The notes: a model not told the origin generated them from the sequence alone. Shown: positions 21,025 to 32,866, counted from the stretch's first letter. The stretch is 64,000 bases of DNA from Prorocentrum cordatum (GCA_963575745.1 CAUYUJ010001484.1:1-64000), one strand, 5' to 3'. Translations and numbers: made by a program.

Positions 21025-21888
21025 CTAGAACGGCCCCTCGGGCTCGCTGTCTGAGAACGGCTCCCTCGTGGCTTCGCACGAAAGGATTGCTTGACCGCTG
21101 GCCGACTGCTTTGCTTCGGACCTGGCCAGAACTCGCGCTATCTTATCTGGATTGTACTCGCGATGCTGCTCTGCTGGGAGCTTCGGCCCAGCCTGCAACC
21201 ACGCAATGAGTTCACCGATGCAACGGCCCTGACCAGGATTAGTGAGGATTCGCTTACCTTTTGGTGACGTCGCACGCCGCTCGCGGCGGCACAAACCTCC
21301 ATGAAAGAAACACGTTGCTTCAAAGCGACCTCCGCGTTTAGGGTAATAAACGATCTTCCCTGGCGCACGTCCTGGCCCAATGTTCACAAGGAAAGATGTA
21401 ATCGTCAAAGGTCTCAATGGCGCCGCTGCTGGCGCGGCCGTTGCTGCCGCCGACGAGGTCGATGGCGCTGCTGGTGCTGGTGCCGCCGAAGAGGATTGCC
21501 CTGGTGGGACTGTCGTCGCTGCTGCTGGTGAGGCTGTCGCCGACGAGGTCGCTGGTGCTGCTGGTGCTGGTACTGTTGCCGCCGATGAGGAAGCTGCTGG
21601 TGCCGCCGAAGAGGATTGCCCTCGCGGGCTGTCGTCGCTGCTGCTGCTGCTCATGCTGCTCGATGAATTCGAAGGTGTGCCCTGTCGGGCTGCTGCCGTC
21701 TGGGATTGGTTGTCTGCCGTTGCTGTCTGGGCCGCGTTGTCAAATGAGACCCAGCGACCTTTCCACGTGTAGTAGCCTGATTTGTCCAGCGAACGCATGT
21801 TGATGTCGCCGTAGTGCCCCCACAAAGCAAAATCATCATCTGAGCTGGCTTCCTGTTGTTCTCGGTCAGCTTCTGGGCGTATCATCAA
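21025..21888 (-). CDS. Family A protein, 287 residues, Cys/His-GQGR domain
   Basis: The N-terminal ~75 residues (acidic start, then WGHYGDINMRSLDKSGYYTW) are strongly conserved with the paralogue at 40,797-41,678. The middle is a Ser/Ala/Pro/Thr linker built on GCTGCTGGTGC-type repeats. The C-terminal ~120 residues hold GPGRAPGKIVYY, FEATCFFHGGLCRR, TSPKGKR, NPGQGRCIGELIAWL and KIARVLARSEAKQS, again conserved in the paralogues. C-x3-H-x3-C followed by R and GQGR suggests a small metal-binding or nucleic-acid-binding fold. I do not know this family. Purifying constraint on two separated blocks with a drifting linker argues for a functional protein. Confidence 0.65.
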   Translation of the reverse strand: MMIRPEADREQQEASSDDDFALWGHYGDINMRSLDKSGYYTWKGRWVSFDNAAQTATADNQSQTAAARQGTPSNSSSSMSSSSSDDSPRGQSSSAAPAASSSAATVPAPAAPATSSATASPAAATTVPPGQSSSAAPAPAAPSTSSAAATAAPAAAPLRPLTITSFLVNIGPGRAPGKIVYYPKRGGRFEATCFFHGGLCRRERRATSPKGKRILTNPGQGRCIGELIAWLQAGPKLPAEQHREYNPDKIARVLARSEAKQSASGQAILSCEATREPFSDSEPEGPF

Positions 21889-21914
21889 CGGGTTAGATAT
21901 CGGAAGCGCCTGTC

Positions 21915-22045
21915 ATGACGGGCGTCGGGAAGGGCCCGTCGGGAAGGGCCGTCGGGAAGGGCCCGTCGGGAAGGGCCGTCGGGAAGGGCTCGGTCCAAAA
22001 CAGCAAATGACGGGAAAGGCCGTCGGAACAGGCCGTCGGGGAGGG
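21915..22045. repeat. GTCGGGAAGGGCC minisatellite upstream of the family A ORF
   Basis: Imperfect 12-24-bp repeats of GTCGGGAAGGGCCC and GTCGGAACAGGCC. The same array is present in copy 2 at about 41,712-41,840, so it is part of the unit. Confidence 0.85.
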
Positions 22046-22465
22046 TGACGGGGGACTGTCTGACCCCCCTGGCGCCCCCCCCCCTGGGGATGCTGGAACC
22101 AGCGCATCGCTCGAGACATCCTCACAATCAGCTGGGCGCGGTGATAGCGTAGGTGGCTACGCGCTACGCAACGCCCTGTTATGGTATTGTGTTGTGGCAT
22201 GCCATGGTATGCTACATCATTATACGGTGTTACGAAACGCTATGTTACATCATTATATGGTGCGCTGGTGGTATGATGTTCTACTGACCGTGCTATGCTG
22301 CGAATCGCTATCATGAGTCAGAAAAACGATCGATCAGAAAAATTGATTTTGAAAACTGGTTTTTGATAATTCCTAAAGCTTAAAACCTAAAGTATTTGTG
22401 GCGCATTTAAACATAAGTGTGCAAAGTTTATTCTGGGATCTGGGAGTATTTCTGAAATATTATCA

Positions 22466-24954
22466 ACATTTCCTGGTTTTGCAGTGTGAGGCGTCTTTGT
22501 TTCATACAATCCTGGGAACTCCGTAGGGATGGTGGTGGGCCCGCTGGGAATTTTTAGGGATGGTACAAGCCATGCTGGGAACTCTACAAGTATTGTCAAG
22601 CGTCTAGCGTCTAGCGCCCAGGGCTTACAAAGATTTTTATCGGTATGGCAAAGGACCGACTACCTACTGGTAACTGGTAACTCTTTGGGGATGGTGCAGG
22701 ATCAACTGGGATCTGTATACGGGCGGTACTGGAGCTTTCCGGAACTCTTTATGGGCGGGGCGGGATTTACTGGAAGCTCTACATGGGCGGTACAGGACAA
22801 ACTAGGAACTCCGTAGGGGTGGTGCGGTGTATTGGACCTACAAAGGGCCCTGCATGAAAGGTACGGTGCCTAATCTCTAATCCTACTGATGCATCGGCGT
22901 TGCAAAGCCTGCTAGGTGCTAGGTGCTAGGTGCTAGGTGCTAGGAGCTAGGATCTGAGAACCTCTATGTCGACGCGCACCTGCCCCAAGCCATAAGGCGG
23001 CGAGGCCAGGGGGCCACGGAGCTCAAGACCTAAAACCCAATACCTAAGGCCTAAGGCCTAAGGACAAACGGCCCTTGGGCCACATGACTTCAAGGCCCTG
23101 GGGCCCTGGGCCCATGCAACATTACGAGCCTGAGGCCCCCGATCCGAAGGCCCCGAAACCACGACGTCTGAAACAATGCGCGCCCTTGCGCCTTAAGACC
23201 ATGGCGGATCTTGGACTTGAGATATTTAGATAATAGTTTTTCATGTTTTGTTCGTAAGTGATTTAGTTCTATGAATCTTATTTTTTTTTTTTATGTTGAG
23301 TTTTTTTGACTTTTTTTGTTTTATTTATAAATCTCATAGTTGATTCTTTGTCATATTTACATGTCATATAAGTGGTTTATATCACTTATGGTCATTATCG
23401 TTTTTTTTTTTTACTAATGGATTGTTGGGCAAGTGAATCCCCCGCAACGGCAAGTGGCCACATGCCTCGCCAACATGGCGCCGACTGGAGCAACTCCATG
23501 TCGGGTGGCCGAGCGAGCTCCCGCTATGACGGGTGACCGACTAGAGACTAGAGACTGGAGGCTCTGGGCTCAGGGCTCGGGGCTAGGCGGCTAGGCGGGG
23601 CGCCAAGCGATTGGGGGCTGCTGGATTTAGCACTAAGCGGCTAAGTCTTATGTATTAATTGTTAGGTTCCCACCTGCGGGCTGTTGATTGTTATTTGTGA
23701 GCTTACGGCTCACGTGTTCGACCCAATTGTCAAAGCGCCTTGGTTCGCGCACTTAATATGAACAAATGCATCCGCCTTGGGTGGGTGCTGCGGCAAATTC
23801 GAAGCGCGGGCGTCTGACACCGTTGATGCCGCGCCTCTGATATCGCCACCCCCGATTGCAGATAGCGCGGAACAGCGAGCGCGACGACGGTCTCAGCGCG
23901 GGCGGGGTAACGGGCTCTTGCCGCCCCACCCCCTTCGGCAATGCGCCGCCCTGCGTTTCGGGCCCTGGCTCCCAGGCACCTGGCCACATGGCGCAACCTG
24001 GCGCGACTGCTCGCCAGCGGCCAGCGCTGACTACAGGCTACAGGCAACAAGATACAAACATGATTGTGCTTAACACTTAACACCAAGCGTTCACGGCAAG
24101 TGCAACGCGCGTCGCGCCGCGCTGGCGGGTGCGCGGCTCCTCGTTTACTCTGACGTTTGGCATGTGGCTTCCAGATCTAGCATCTAGCATCCAGCATCCA
24201 GCATCTAGCAATCTAGCAGTGAGCGTCTAGCGCCTAGCGGTCTAGCGTCTAGCTATATAGCTTGGCGCCCAATGGATTGCAGCCGATGGACCCACATGGT
24301 CGCAGTGATATCTGCGAAGTAGACGGCCCGAAGGCCTCGAGTGTTCGGGCCCGCGGTTATGGTCTGGGGTCTACGATCCAGGGTCTAAGGGGCAAGTGTC
24401 TAGGACCTAAAACCGAAGAGGCGCATTGCTTATAACGGGCGCTGGCGGCTCATGAACCGATGTTCACCTTGCCAGAAGGTCCGATGACCTGTGGGCCGAG
24501 AGCCATTGGTCAGGGTGGCAAAGCGCCATGCGCGCGTCGCTGGAGGGCGCGGTGCAATTGCCCGAGTGACTCGGCGCGCAATTATGTAGCGCCTGCGGAC
24601 CCAAATGCCAGCGCGCACTGGTCTCTGAGTATAGACTATCCGACTATCCGACAGCAGTGCTGTCAACGGCAAACGGTCACCAGATAAGGTTTGGCGGTTT
24701 GGCCGTCCGTTTTTGTAGCGCGATATGTTTAAATTGCAATTATTTTGTTTTTTGAAATGCGCACTATGGGGCTCGCATGGGCCCTAGCCCCAGACCGTCT
24801 GGCGCACGTCAATGCAACATCATTTTTTGATGAAAAAAACAAGCGGCGATATTTTTCCCGAACGGGGGGGGGTGGGGGGGTACTTAGCGCGCGCGGCGAC
24901 GCTCGCTGCATGCGTATATGTAAACATGTTAACATGGCAGCATGCTGATAAGAG
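22466..24954. other. Non-coding repeat-rich stretch
   Basis: No supported gene. It holds CTAGGTG repeats (22,915-22,945), two poly-T tracts (23,281-23,292 and 23,400-23,412), CATCTAGCATC/CTAGCG repeats (24,175-24,260), and a ~75-bp dispersed repeat (24,011-24,085) seen again at 32,522-32,597. Confidence 0.5.
24011..24085 (+). repeat. Dispersed repeat G, copy 1
   Basis: CGCCAGCGGCCAGCGCTG...CTACAGGCTACA...AACA..ATG...TTAACACCAAGCG aligns with 32,522-32,597 in the same orientation; moderately diverged. Confidence 0.6.
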
Positions 24955-25339
24955 TATGTCTGATTATTTTTTGACTATTTTCAGACTATTTTTGGAGTAT
25001 TTTTTCGAGTATTTTCAGACTATTTTGGGAGTATTTTTCGACTATTTTCAGACTATGTTCGGACTATTTTCTGACTATGTTTAGACTATCTTTCGACTAT
25101 GTTTGGGCGCATTGGCCGTTGCCGCATTCGTGCATTGGCTTGCGCCCATCGCGCATGTGTTTGCGTGATGTCCCGACGGTGTCGACGCGCGGAGCGTTGC
25201 GACATCAACGATTGCGCCCGAAACCGCGGGGCCGACGCGATGCGCGCCATGCCCTTCACGGACGCGGCGCGAGCGGGTGATGAGGGGACCGCCGCCACCC
25301 TCCAAGAAAATTCGCGGGGCGGATCGGAGAACGATTTTC

Positions 25340-25412
25340 GGCGGAGTATTTTTGAACTATTTTCGGACTATTTTTGGACTATTTAAATAGTCCAAAAATA
25401 CTCCAAAAATAG
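25340..25412. repeat. Internal palindrome centred on ATTTAAAT
   Basis: Left side ...CGGACTATTTTTGGACTATTT and right side AAATAGTCCAAAAATACTCC... are reverse complements over about 35 bp per arm. It uses the same GACTATTTTTGGA module as the foldback arms. Confidence 0.85.
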
Positions 25413-25619
25413 TCTGAGCAAAAACGGTGGTGGAGCACAATGGTGGCGACCCCCAACCCGCGGGCTCGCGCCGCGGACCAGATGGTCACGAACACCATTC
25501 CCGCATTCCCCCGCACCCTTCCTCCTCCTCATCCTCCCCCGCACCTCTTCCTTATCATGCACCTGCCTCTTGGCCTCTTCCTTGTCCCACCCCCTCCTCC
25601 GCCTCCTCACCCCCAGGGT

Positions 25620-25990
25620 GAGTGGGCCCGCAGGGGGCCCTCAGGATGCCCCATTGAGGAGGCCCTCAGGAGGCCCTCAGGCCTCAGGATGCCCTCAGGG
25701 TGCTCCCAGGATGCCGTCAGGATGCCACCTGAGGAGACTCTCAGGAGGCACTCAGGAGGCTCTCAGGAAGCATTCAGGGTGCACCCTGAGGGTGCCCTCA
25801 GGAGGCCTTCAGGATGCCCTCAGGACGCTCTCAGAAAGCCCTCAGGGTGCCCCCCTGAGGAGGCCCTCAGGAGGCCCTCAGGATGCCCTCAGGACGCTCT
25901 CAGGAAGCCCTCAGGGTGCCCCCCTGAGGAGGCCCTCAGGAGGCCCTCAGGATGCCCTCAGGTGGCTCTCAGGAAGCCCTCAGGATGCCT
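25620..25990. repeat. CCCTCAGGA(N)G minisatellite
   Basis: About 30 degenerate 10-12-bp units around CCTCAGG/CCTGAGG. Because CCTNAGG is its own reverse complement, units occur in both senses. Confidence 0.85.
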
Positions 25991-26315
25991 CTTCTCGAGT
26001 CCTATCGCCTAGTGCCTAGTGCTCAGTCACAGCACAGATCCCACCATATCACTTAGCACACCCCGCGGTTTCGGGCGCAATCGTTGGTGTCGCAACGCTC
26101 CGCGCGTCGACACCGTCGGGACATCACGCAAACGCGCCAATGCGCGAATGCGGCAACGACCAATGCGCCCAAACATAGTCGAAAGATAGTCTAAACATAG
26201 TCAGAAAATAGTCTGAAACATACTCCAAAAATAGTCTGAAAATAATCACAAAATAGTCCAAAAATAGTCTGGAAATAGTCAAAAAATAGTCAAACAATAC
26301 TCCACAGCTACTCCA

Positions 26316-26640
26316 ACAATATTCCGATAGGCCATGCGTATCGCGAAGCGATTGCAACGAATCTGCCATGCGTATCGCAAAGCGATGGCAAGTAATGAGA
26401 GCATGAGGCCTCACGGCGCATGGCATCCGACCGATGCGTGCCCGACTGTTCTTAGTTAGATGCATCGGCGTTCCCCTGGCGCCCCGACTGGCCTCGCGCT
26501 CCTAAGCGCCGTCTTTGGGTTTGCAGTTTGCACTGCAGTAGCGTTTTTATCGATTGGACACGCCGTTCATAGCATATCAATGCATATCATACCACATAGC
26601 ATCGCATAGCGTTGCATAGCATAGAACTTTGATATATCGC
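26316..26640. other. Short repeats flanking the foldback element
   Basis: A 35-bp near-duplicate (CATGCGTATCGCRAAGCGAT at about 26,333 and 26,369) and CATAGCAT-type words (26,570-26,640) like those beside family A. No gene. Confidence 0.5.
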
Positions 26641-26857
26641 TTAGCATTTATCACATGGCATGATATAGCACCACACAGCATAGCACACACTGCTCGGTCT
26701 TACATTTCTGTTCGGCCGCCAATCGCAGAGCTGCTGCTGCGCAAGGCCACTATGATACTTGCACGAAACGCTGGACACGATAACAAGCATCTGTACACGC
26801 GCCTTTCTGAGGATTAGAACAACATCGATGGTCCGCTCTGCGGCGGGCGCTTGAACT

Positions 26858-27559
26858 ATGCGCAAACCTGATGCTGTACACGATGCGCTCCCCTGGTCAG
26901 CGCAGGCCGCCAGGCTTGTGCTCGATACTGTCATCGAGCTGGTGGACAACAGCAAATCCAGCGCGGTCGTCCAGGCGCGCGAGAAGCTGAAAAAGAAGAG
27001 GCTCGCGAAAACCAAGTCCACTGGGGTCCAGACCAAGCCGACGAGCCTTGGGAGGTTGCAGAAGTTGTGGAAGGGTCCGAAGATACTCGCGGCCGACGAC
27101 GCCCAGACCCATCTGAGGCAGAGTTTCTCCCCGCACGACAGAGCACAGGAACTCTCCAAACTCTTTGGTTTTTTCCGTTCATTCTTAACCTCCTTGCGAA
27201 GCCATCGGCAATGCTCGAAGAGTTCTGGCTTATTCATCCTGGACAGACTCGAGGTTAATGACGTCGTGCTCATCTCTGCTAGAGCTGTGTCGCCAATCGA
27301 AGAAAGAGTAAACCAACGCAGAGATATGGTAATCGGAAGATGTGCCACAACAAAGGGGCGAACCGTCAATCAGATTGACGGTCTGAGCGAAACAGTTTAC
27401 AGCACTTGCAAATGGGACCTTACCTCGTTTTCAAATACACGGCCCATTGGAGGCCCCAGGGTAAGGACAAACGCTTGCAATGTTCAAGCTCTGCAATGCT
27501 TCAAACCCACCACCCGCCAGGCCGACGCGTTAAGTAAGCACGCGTGTTTGCAGCATTGA
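26858..27559 (+). CDS. Uncertain ORF, 233 codons (competing ORF on the opposite strand)
   Basis: The plus-strand product is basic and Lys-rich in its first third (ARLVLDTVIELVDNSKSSAV then a KKKR patch), with no recognised domain. On the minus strand an ATG near 27,273 opens STTSLTSSLSRMNKPELFEH..., which resembles a short SAP-like or helical start, but it runs into a hydrophobic Ser/Phe/Leu stretch. Only one strand can be right and the sequence does not settle which. Low confidence that either is a gene. Confidence 0.25.
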   Translation: MRKPDAVHDALPWSAQAARLVLDTVIELVDNSKSSAVVQAREKLKKKRLAKTKSTGVQTKPTSLGRLQKLWKGPKILAADDAQTHLRQSFSPHDRAQELSKLFGFFRSFLTSLRSHRQCSKSSGLFILDRLEVNDVVLISARAVSPIEERVNQRRDMVIGRCATTKGRTVNQIDGLSETVYSTCKWDLTSFSNTRPIGGPRVRTNACNVQALQCFKPTTRQADALSKHACLQH

Positions 27560-28249
27560 ATTTTGCAACGCTGTTCAATCCGCCACCCGCAAGAGCGAGC
27601 ACAAGCGTTTGCAACACTACGCCGCCTAATCTTCCACCACCCTGTAAGGCAAACACATGCGCTTGGAATTTGGAACCCCACCATCTCGCCTTGTGTAAAA
27701 TGGATTCTGCACCCGCTGGGGGCTTGGGGCTAGGGGCTAGGGCGCTGGATTAAGCGCATGCGTTTGCCATCTGGACCCGCTAGAGCCAACCGCCCGAAAT
27801 GGTGAACACAATCGCTTGCCATACTGTCTCGTCCTAGGACCCGCATATCGACAGGGGCACTCGCATCAGGACGCAGTTCACAGCTCCGCACTTGTTGAAC
27901 ACAGCGAATAGCAAATTGCATTGAGGAGTGGGAAACGCATATGCGGCAACATACAAACATGTTGCATTGACTCGTAGCCTTCGCGCTGGGCTGAACATAG
28001 CATCGCATGGCAGCATAGCGCATAGCACTGAGCACTGCCGTGGCGCGGGGGAACGCCATGGCAGAGCATGACATAGCGCCTAACGCTTAGCACATGTAAC
28101 ATAACGCATCACACACACTGCACGCACCAACCTATCAGATACCAGACTGCCAAAATATTGTTTTGCGTTCCATCTTCCAGTCTCCAGTTGGAACGTAACA
28201 TGTTAAGCAACAAGTTCGCACGGCTGGGCGAGCGGGCACTAATGTAGCT
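27560..28249. other. Intergenic with CATAGC words
   Basis: No gene seen. Imperfect CATAGCGCATAGCAC-type words at about 27,995-28,110. Confidence 0.45.
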
Positions 28250-29050
28250 TCATATGGGCGAATTGGGCTCGCTGTACGGGTCTGCGCCCTTCGGGCGTTC
28301 CTGCGCGAGCAACTGCCGCCCTGAAGCAGACTGTTTAGCAAGATTCCTGCCATCTAACCTGGCAGGGCGCGGCGGATCGTGAATCTTATGATCTTTATTG
28401 TTTGCCGCGCCGTGCAAGAGCCAAGCAACGAGATCGCCGACGGGGCGGCCCTGTCCAGGGTGAGTCACAATCCTCCACCTTTTAGGGGGATAAGACGTTT
28501 TTGTGCGACGGCACAACCCTGCACAATTTTTGCAAACAGCCTCGAAATTCCCGCTCTTTAAATCCGCACGTGCCTCCAGACGAGGCCAAAGGTGCATGGC
28601 GCGTCCTTTGGGCCAACTTTCCTGTCGTCGTCGCCGCCCTCTTCTTCCCAGGTAGTGTGTAGTGTTTGTTGTCGCCCTCGCCATTGCCCATTGCCCTCCT
28701 AGTTCTCCTCGTCCTCCAAACTCCAGTTCCAGCTACGCCGCCCCCTGTCTAAAAAGTGAAACCTAGAACATACAACCCAGATGCGACCCCTCATTGGCAA
28801 AAGGGTACCGATTAGTGTGCAAACGGGAACCGCAAGGCCGCAATATACCATGTGATCTTGCCAGGCTTCTTGCCTGGACCGCAATCGACAAAAAACACTA
28901 CGTCTGCTTTCACCCGTTCCACTGGGCCCGCGGGTGGCGGGGGCGGCGGCCCCGACCCAGACGAAGAAGATGCGGCCGCTCCCGTCGGCGGCGGAGTTGG
29001 AGGAGGAACTGGACCAGGCACGCGCGCCTTGCAAAGCAAAGCACAAGGCA
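28250..29050 (-). pseudogene. Decayed third copy of the family A protein gene
   Basis: The minus strand around 28,830-28,880 encodes FFVDCGPGKKPGKITWY, matching the GPGxAPGKIxYY motif of the full copies. After an interruption of about 250 bp, 28,250-28,570 encodes FEAVCKNCAGLCRR, HPGQGRPVGDLVAWL and AKQSASGRQLL, matching their C-terminal domain. Here HGG is CAG and the first block is out of continuity, so an insertion or intron plus decay is likely. The conserved WGHYGD N-terminal block was not found. It is the most diverged of the three. Confidence 0.65.
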
Positions 29051-29471
29051 TGTAAGCACCGACGCGAACACCCAGCTGCAATGCAAATGCAATGCTGGTG
29101 CAATGCCCCACAATTCAGTGTTCATATGTAATCTAGATGTTGTACACTATAAGCTATACACTGCGCGGCCACCAAACCCTGACATCCAACCTCGAACATC
29201 GGTTATTCAAATTACATACCCAGCACCCAGCGCGCTGCAACTCCAATGCAACGCAAATGCAACGGGCGCCCACTACTTTGCAACGCGAATACAACGCCTC
29301 AGAATTCAATGGTATATGGCGGCGCGATACCCCGCGCTGCCGTCTGCCATGCGCCGCGTGGAAGTATATCGGCATGCAATGCGTTCCCGCGCGCGGGCGA
29401 GGGGCGGTCGGGCGTGGGGCAGAAGGGGCGGTGCACGTTGCAAGACTGCGACATCGGCGCGCGGTAAAAGC

Positions 29472-29520
29472 CAAGCGCTAAGCGCTAAGCGCTAAGCGCT
29501 AAGCGCTACGCGCTATGCGC
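29472..29520. repeat. AGCGCTA heptamer array
   Basis: Seven near-perfect 7-bp units; AGCGCT is itself palindromic. Confidence 0.85.
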
Positions 29521-32500
29521 TGCAAGTGTTCTTTATCCCGTTCGGTTGTAGACCTAATGTTCCATGTCAATTGTCAAATCCGCAAACATTCCCATGAAAG
29601 CGCGCAGATCCCCGCGCGCGCGTCGCGCGTCGCGCCACGCGGCGGGCGCGCGAGCAACGCGCGCCGAGCTGGAGACTCGACAGGCGCGCGCGAGAGCGCT
29701 AAGCGTCTAGCGCTCTAGCGCCCCACGCCCAGGCGCGACTCCATATATTGACCATGAACCATGAACCCTTAGACGTCAATGCCGACATGGCAATTGCAGT
29801 TCGCCGTACTGCCTGCTACAGCCCCCGTTTGCCTTACGCGCGCGCGCATGGTCGCGTCGCGCGTTGTAGCGCGCGCTGGATGTCGCGCGCCGTGGCCGCG
29901 TGCACGCGTTCGGCGAAAGGGCGAAGCGTCAAGTTTAACGCGCAGCTGCAATGCCCAGGCCCGAGGCAAACGCGGCGACGCTGCTGCTAGGCAACCAGGA
30001 ACTCAGACGCCCCGCGCGCTTGGCAAGCGTTGCACCATGCGCCGCGCGCGTGAAAGCCGCATTGCAAATTGAAGTGCCCAGCGGGCGCGCACTGGGCACC
30101 AGGCACTAGGCACTGGGCATCAGGGCACAAGGGGCTGCGGATCAATGGCGAAGGATGGCTAGTGCAAATTTCACTTCGACGCCTCCAACATACAAGGCGG
30201 TCTCTGCGACGAGTCTGCGGAGCGCCCCGCGCGCGCTCGCCTCGACCGACGCGCTGCGCCATGGGCGCGTGAAGCCGCGTGGCGAAGGCCACGGGTTAAG
30301 TAGACAAATAAGCAACTTGGAAATCGGGCGCCATATGCGCGGGCGCCCAGGATTCACATCAACTTCTAGTCTCGGGGCTTAGACCTTAGACTCCAGGCCA
30401 AAGCGGCAGCCTTTCAACTGGGAGGTTGCAAACTGCTGGGCCCTCCGCTGGCGCGCGCAAGCGATCCAAGCGCGCGCTTCACGTTGCACGGCGGGCAGGC
30501 GGGCGAGCACCGCGCGACGCGTTGAGAGCCATGTCGGCGCGCGAAGCGCTGGGCCGCTCGGAGATGCCCGCTAGGCGCTAGGCGCCAGGCGCTAGGCGCC
30601 ATGGGGACAGGCGCTATGGGCCCACCTTGAGCCCAAGACTCCAGATCCCAGAGCCCCAACCAGCATGGCTATTCCTATGCGGCGGGAATGCGCACCTCCC
30701 CGCGCGCGCACGCGGGCGGTTTGCACGCCCGCTGCGCGCTGCCGCGCTTTTTGGGCCGACAGCGCAATGGCACGGGCCGCTAGCAAGTCGCAGCGAGCAG
30801 TTAGCGGCGATCAGCTAGCATGCTAGCAGCTGGTCGCTGGCAAACCATCAGCGACCAGCGACCAGCTAGCAGCTAGCGGGCGGGCGTCTAACAGCTGCCA
30901 ACTATCAAATTTGAACTTACCAACTAGCAGCTCGCACCTAGCTACCAGCTATCATCTATCAATAATCCGCCCACGGGCCACGCGGCCATGCGACGCGGGC
31001 AACCCGAATTCGCTGTGGCGCGCGCCACCTCTTCTCTCGCATTTCCACGCAGTCAGCAAGCGTCGCTGTGGACTTGCTCTGCGACTTGCGACTTGCGCGC
31101 GTGTGACGTCTGCTCTGTGCTTTCATGGAAGCTGGGCGCGAAGACCGTAGACGAAATCCTCGACCGCGCGTCGCGCTCGCGCTGACCAGGCGCGCGCTGG
31201 CACGCGCGCGAGCCGCGCGCTGCGCCGAACTGTTCAGATGCGTAGGGACTCGGTGCACAAAGGGCACACATACCATCGGTAACTGAGCACCCGGCAGCGC
31301 TTAAGCAGGGAGGAGTTGGAAAGTTGGCCGTTGGAACATTTATTCTAGCTGCCCAGGGCGCTGCTTTGGCTTGAAGCCCGACCTTCAACGCGTAAGCCTG
31401 GAACAGTGCACCTTAGATGGCTTAGCGCTTAGACCTTAGCCGCTTAGACGGTTGGAAATGGGAGCACGGAAAACTGCAGAACGCCCAGAAATAATGAAAA
31501 GGCTATGGCGCGACAAACGCAACAACAGCTCTCGCGGCAATCGCGCGCCCATGCCGCCCGCCGGATGTGCCGCGGCAGGTGCGAAAGCGCGCGGCCCCGA
31601 CATGGCGAGCCCGGGCGCGCCCGCCCATCGAATCTATAACCAAATCACCTCTGACCTCGGGCCTGCCGCGGTTGCAGGGCAACCGAGGACCAAGAACCCG
31701 CGCTTCGATAATGCCCGAAACCAATGGCGCCACTCATAACTCAGGCCGCGGTCGGGCAAGCAAGCGATCGCCAACGTCATCGTGCTCAACAGCGGCAGCT
31801 GGACGTTGAGCAGACGCGCAGGCCACGCTGCGAACAACGCGCCTGGGCGCAAACACAAACCGATCGAGAAGCCCAAACCATAGCCCATAGCCGGCAGCTG
31901 GCCAGCTGGCCAGCTGGCCCGTCGCAAGCGAAAGTGCTCTTGCAGCCAGAGAAAATTCGCGCCGCCAGATGGGCGGGAACTACGCGGCGCGGCCCCGCGC
32001 GCAGCCCAGCTGCTGGGGGCTGGGGCGCGCGACCCATTGAGCTGCTGTGATGCTGGTGGCTGGGGCGCGCGAGCCATTTGCCGAATTGCCGCATCGCCCA
32101 CGGCCCAACGTCAACGGCTCATACAATGCAACTGCCGCCAGGCGAATGCGTTGATGTACCAGCGCGCAAGAACGACAAGGTGAAGCTGCATATTCAGAAA
32201 ATGTTTCCCGCGCCGCGGATGCCTGTAAGCATGCCGCATACGGCGACGTGGCACTGCACGGCGCATCGACCTGTGACACAACACCACGCGCGTGAAATCA
32301 TGGCAGTGCAGCGCAGTATACTAGCGTGCTTGCGCGAGTGCCTGCCAGCGCTGATGACGAGCCTACCATTGCCAGACCTTACAACAACTCGCGCGCAACA
32401 GCGAGCGCACGCGCGGTCTTAGGCACTGGCGGGCCCGAGGTTTTCATGACAACACCTGCCGCGCGCCTTCCCGCGCATCTGCTTCGGGGCCGCAGCAAGG

Positions 32501-32521
32501 ACAACGCGGGCAGCAAATGTT

Positions 32522-32597
32522 CGCCAGCGGCCAGCGCTGGCTACACGCTACAAGCTACAAGAAACAAGCATGAGCGCAATAAATACCAAGCGCTCGC
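32522..32597 (+). repeat. Dispersed repeat G, copy 2
   Basis: Same orientation as 24,011-24,085; shares CGCCAGCGGCCAGCGCTG and the CTACA/AACAA words that follow. Confidence 0.6.
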
Positions 32598-32866
32598 TGA
32601 AACCCTACATTGCATTGTATGTGCACGGCTGGTGGCGCCGTGGCAAGCCCTGCAAAACCTACGCACCTACAACCTACACCTACAACGGAGCCCGGTCTAA
32701 GCCTACGCACAACGCGTAAACGCAGCACTTAAAACCTACCACCTGCTACCTACGACCGAAAGCCTAAAACAAAAATGCCGAAGTACCGAAATACGTGCAC
32801 ATCAAATTCAAGCCTCAAGCCAACACCCAAGGCACTTCTGCCCGCAACCACCAGCCGCTAAAATCC

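Larger units (their letters stand above)
20465..22465 (-). mobile_element. Family A repeat unit, copy 1 (carries an ORF)
   Basis: Matches 40,252-42,265 over its whole length in the same orientation. The shared parts run from the 3' non-coding tail (CTTCCAAGATTGCTCAACAC) through the ORF and a GTCGGGAAGGGCC minisatellite to an AT-rich 5' segment ending near TTTTGCAG. The 5' segment here is the more diverged one. A fragment of the same 5' segment lies at 8185-8405 and a decayed ORF copy at 28,250-29,050. The duplicated ends and multiple dispersed copies suggest a mobile unit; I see no terminal inverted repeats or clean target-site duplication. Confidence 0.7.
24955..26315. mobile_element. Foldback element with ~250-280-bp inverted arms
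   Basis: The left arm 24,955-25,240 and right arm 26,062-26,315 are reverse complements. The inner part is nearly identical (CCCGACGGTGTCGACGCGCG, ACGATTGCGCCCGAAACCGC). The outer part is a degenerate array of GACTATTTTCA/GGAGTATTTTT modules that aligns in the opposite arm. The ~820-bp interior carries a second palindrome (25,340-25,412) and a CCTNAGG minisatellite (25,620-25,990), with no transposase ORF. It looks like a non-autonomous foldback or MITE-like element. Target-site duplications were not evident. Confidence 0.8.
29110..32860. other. 3.7-kb gene-poor region of short GC-rich repeats
   Basis: No supported gene. It is rich in CGCGCG and CTAGCG words, with a heptamer array AGCGCTA (29,472-29,520), GGCGCTAGGCGCC words (30,565-30,600), GACCAGC/TAGCAGC words (30,790-30,960), CAGCTGGC repeats (31,895-31,920) and dispersed repeat G copy 2 (32,522-32,597). 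Open frames are Ala/Arg-rich on both strands and were not called. Confidence 0.5.

Noticed and set aside
23281-23412. Poly-T tracts as poly(A) tails of minus-strand retrogenes
   Set aside because: No coding homology or target-site duplication next to them.
30625-30650. Spliced-leader-like CTTGAGCCCAAGACT
   Set aside because: Matches only part of the dinoflagellate leader end; no full leader found on either strand.
30959-31388. Overlapping Arg/Ala/Ser-rich ORFs on both strands
   Set aside because: No domain, compositional bias follows local GC, and surrounding sequence is short-word repeats.
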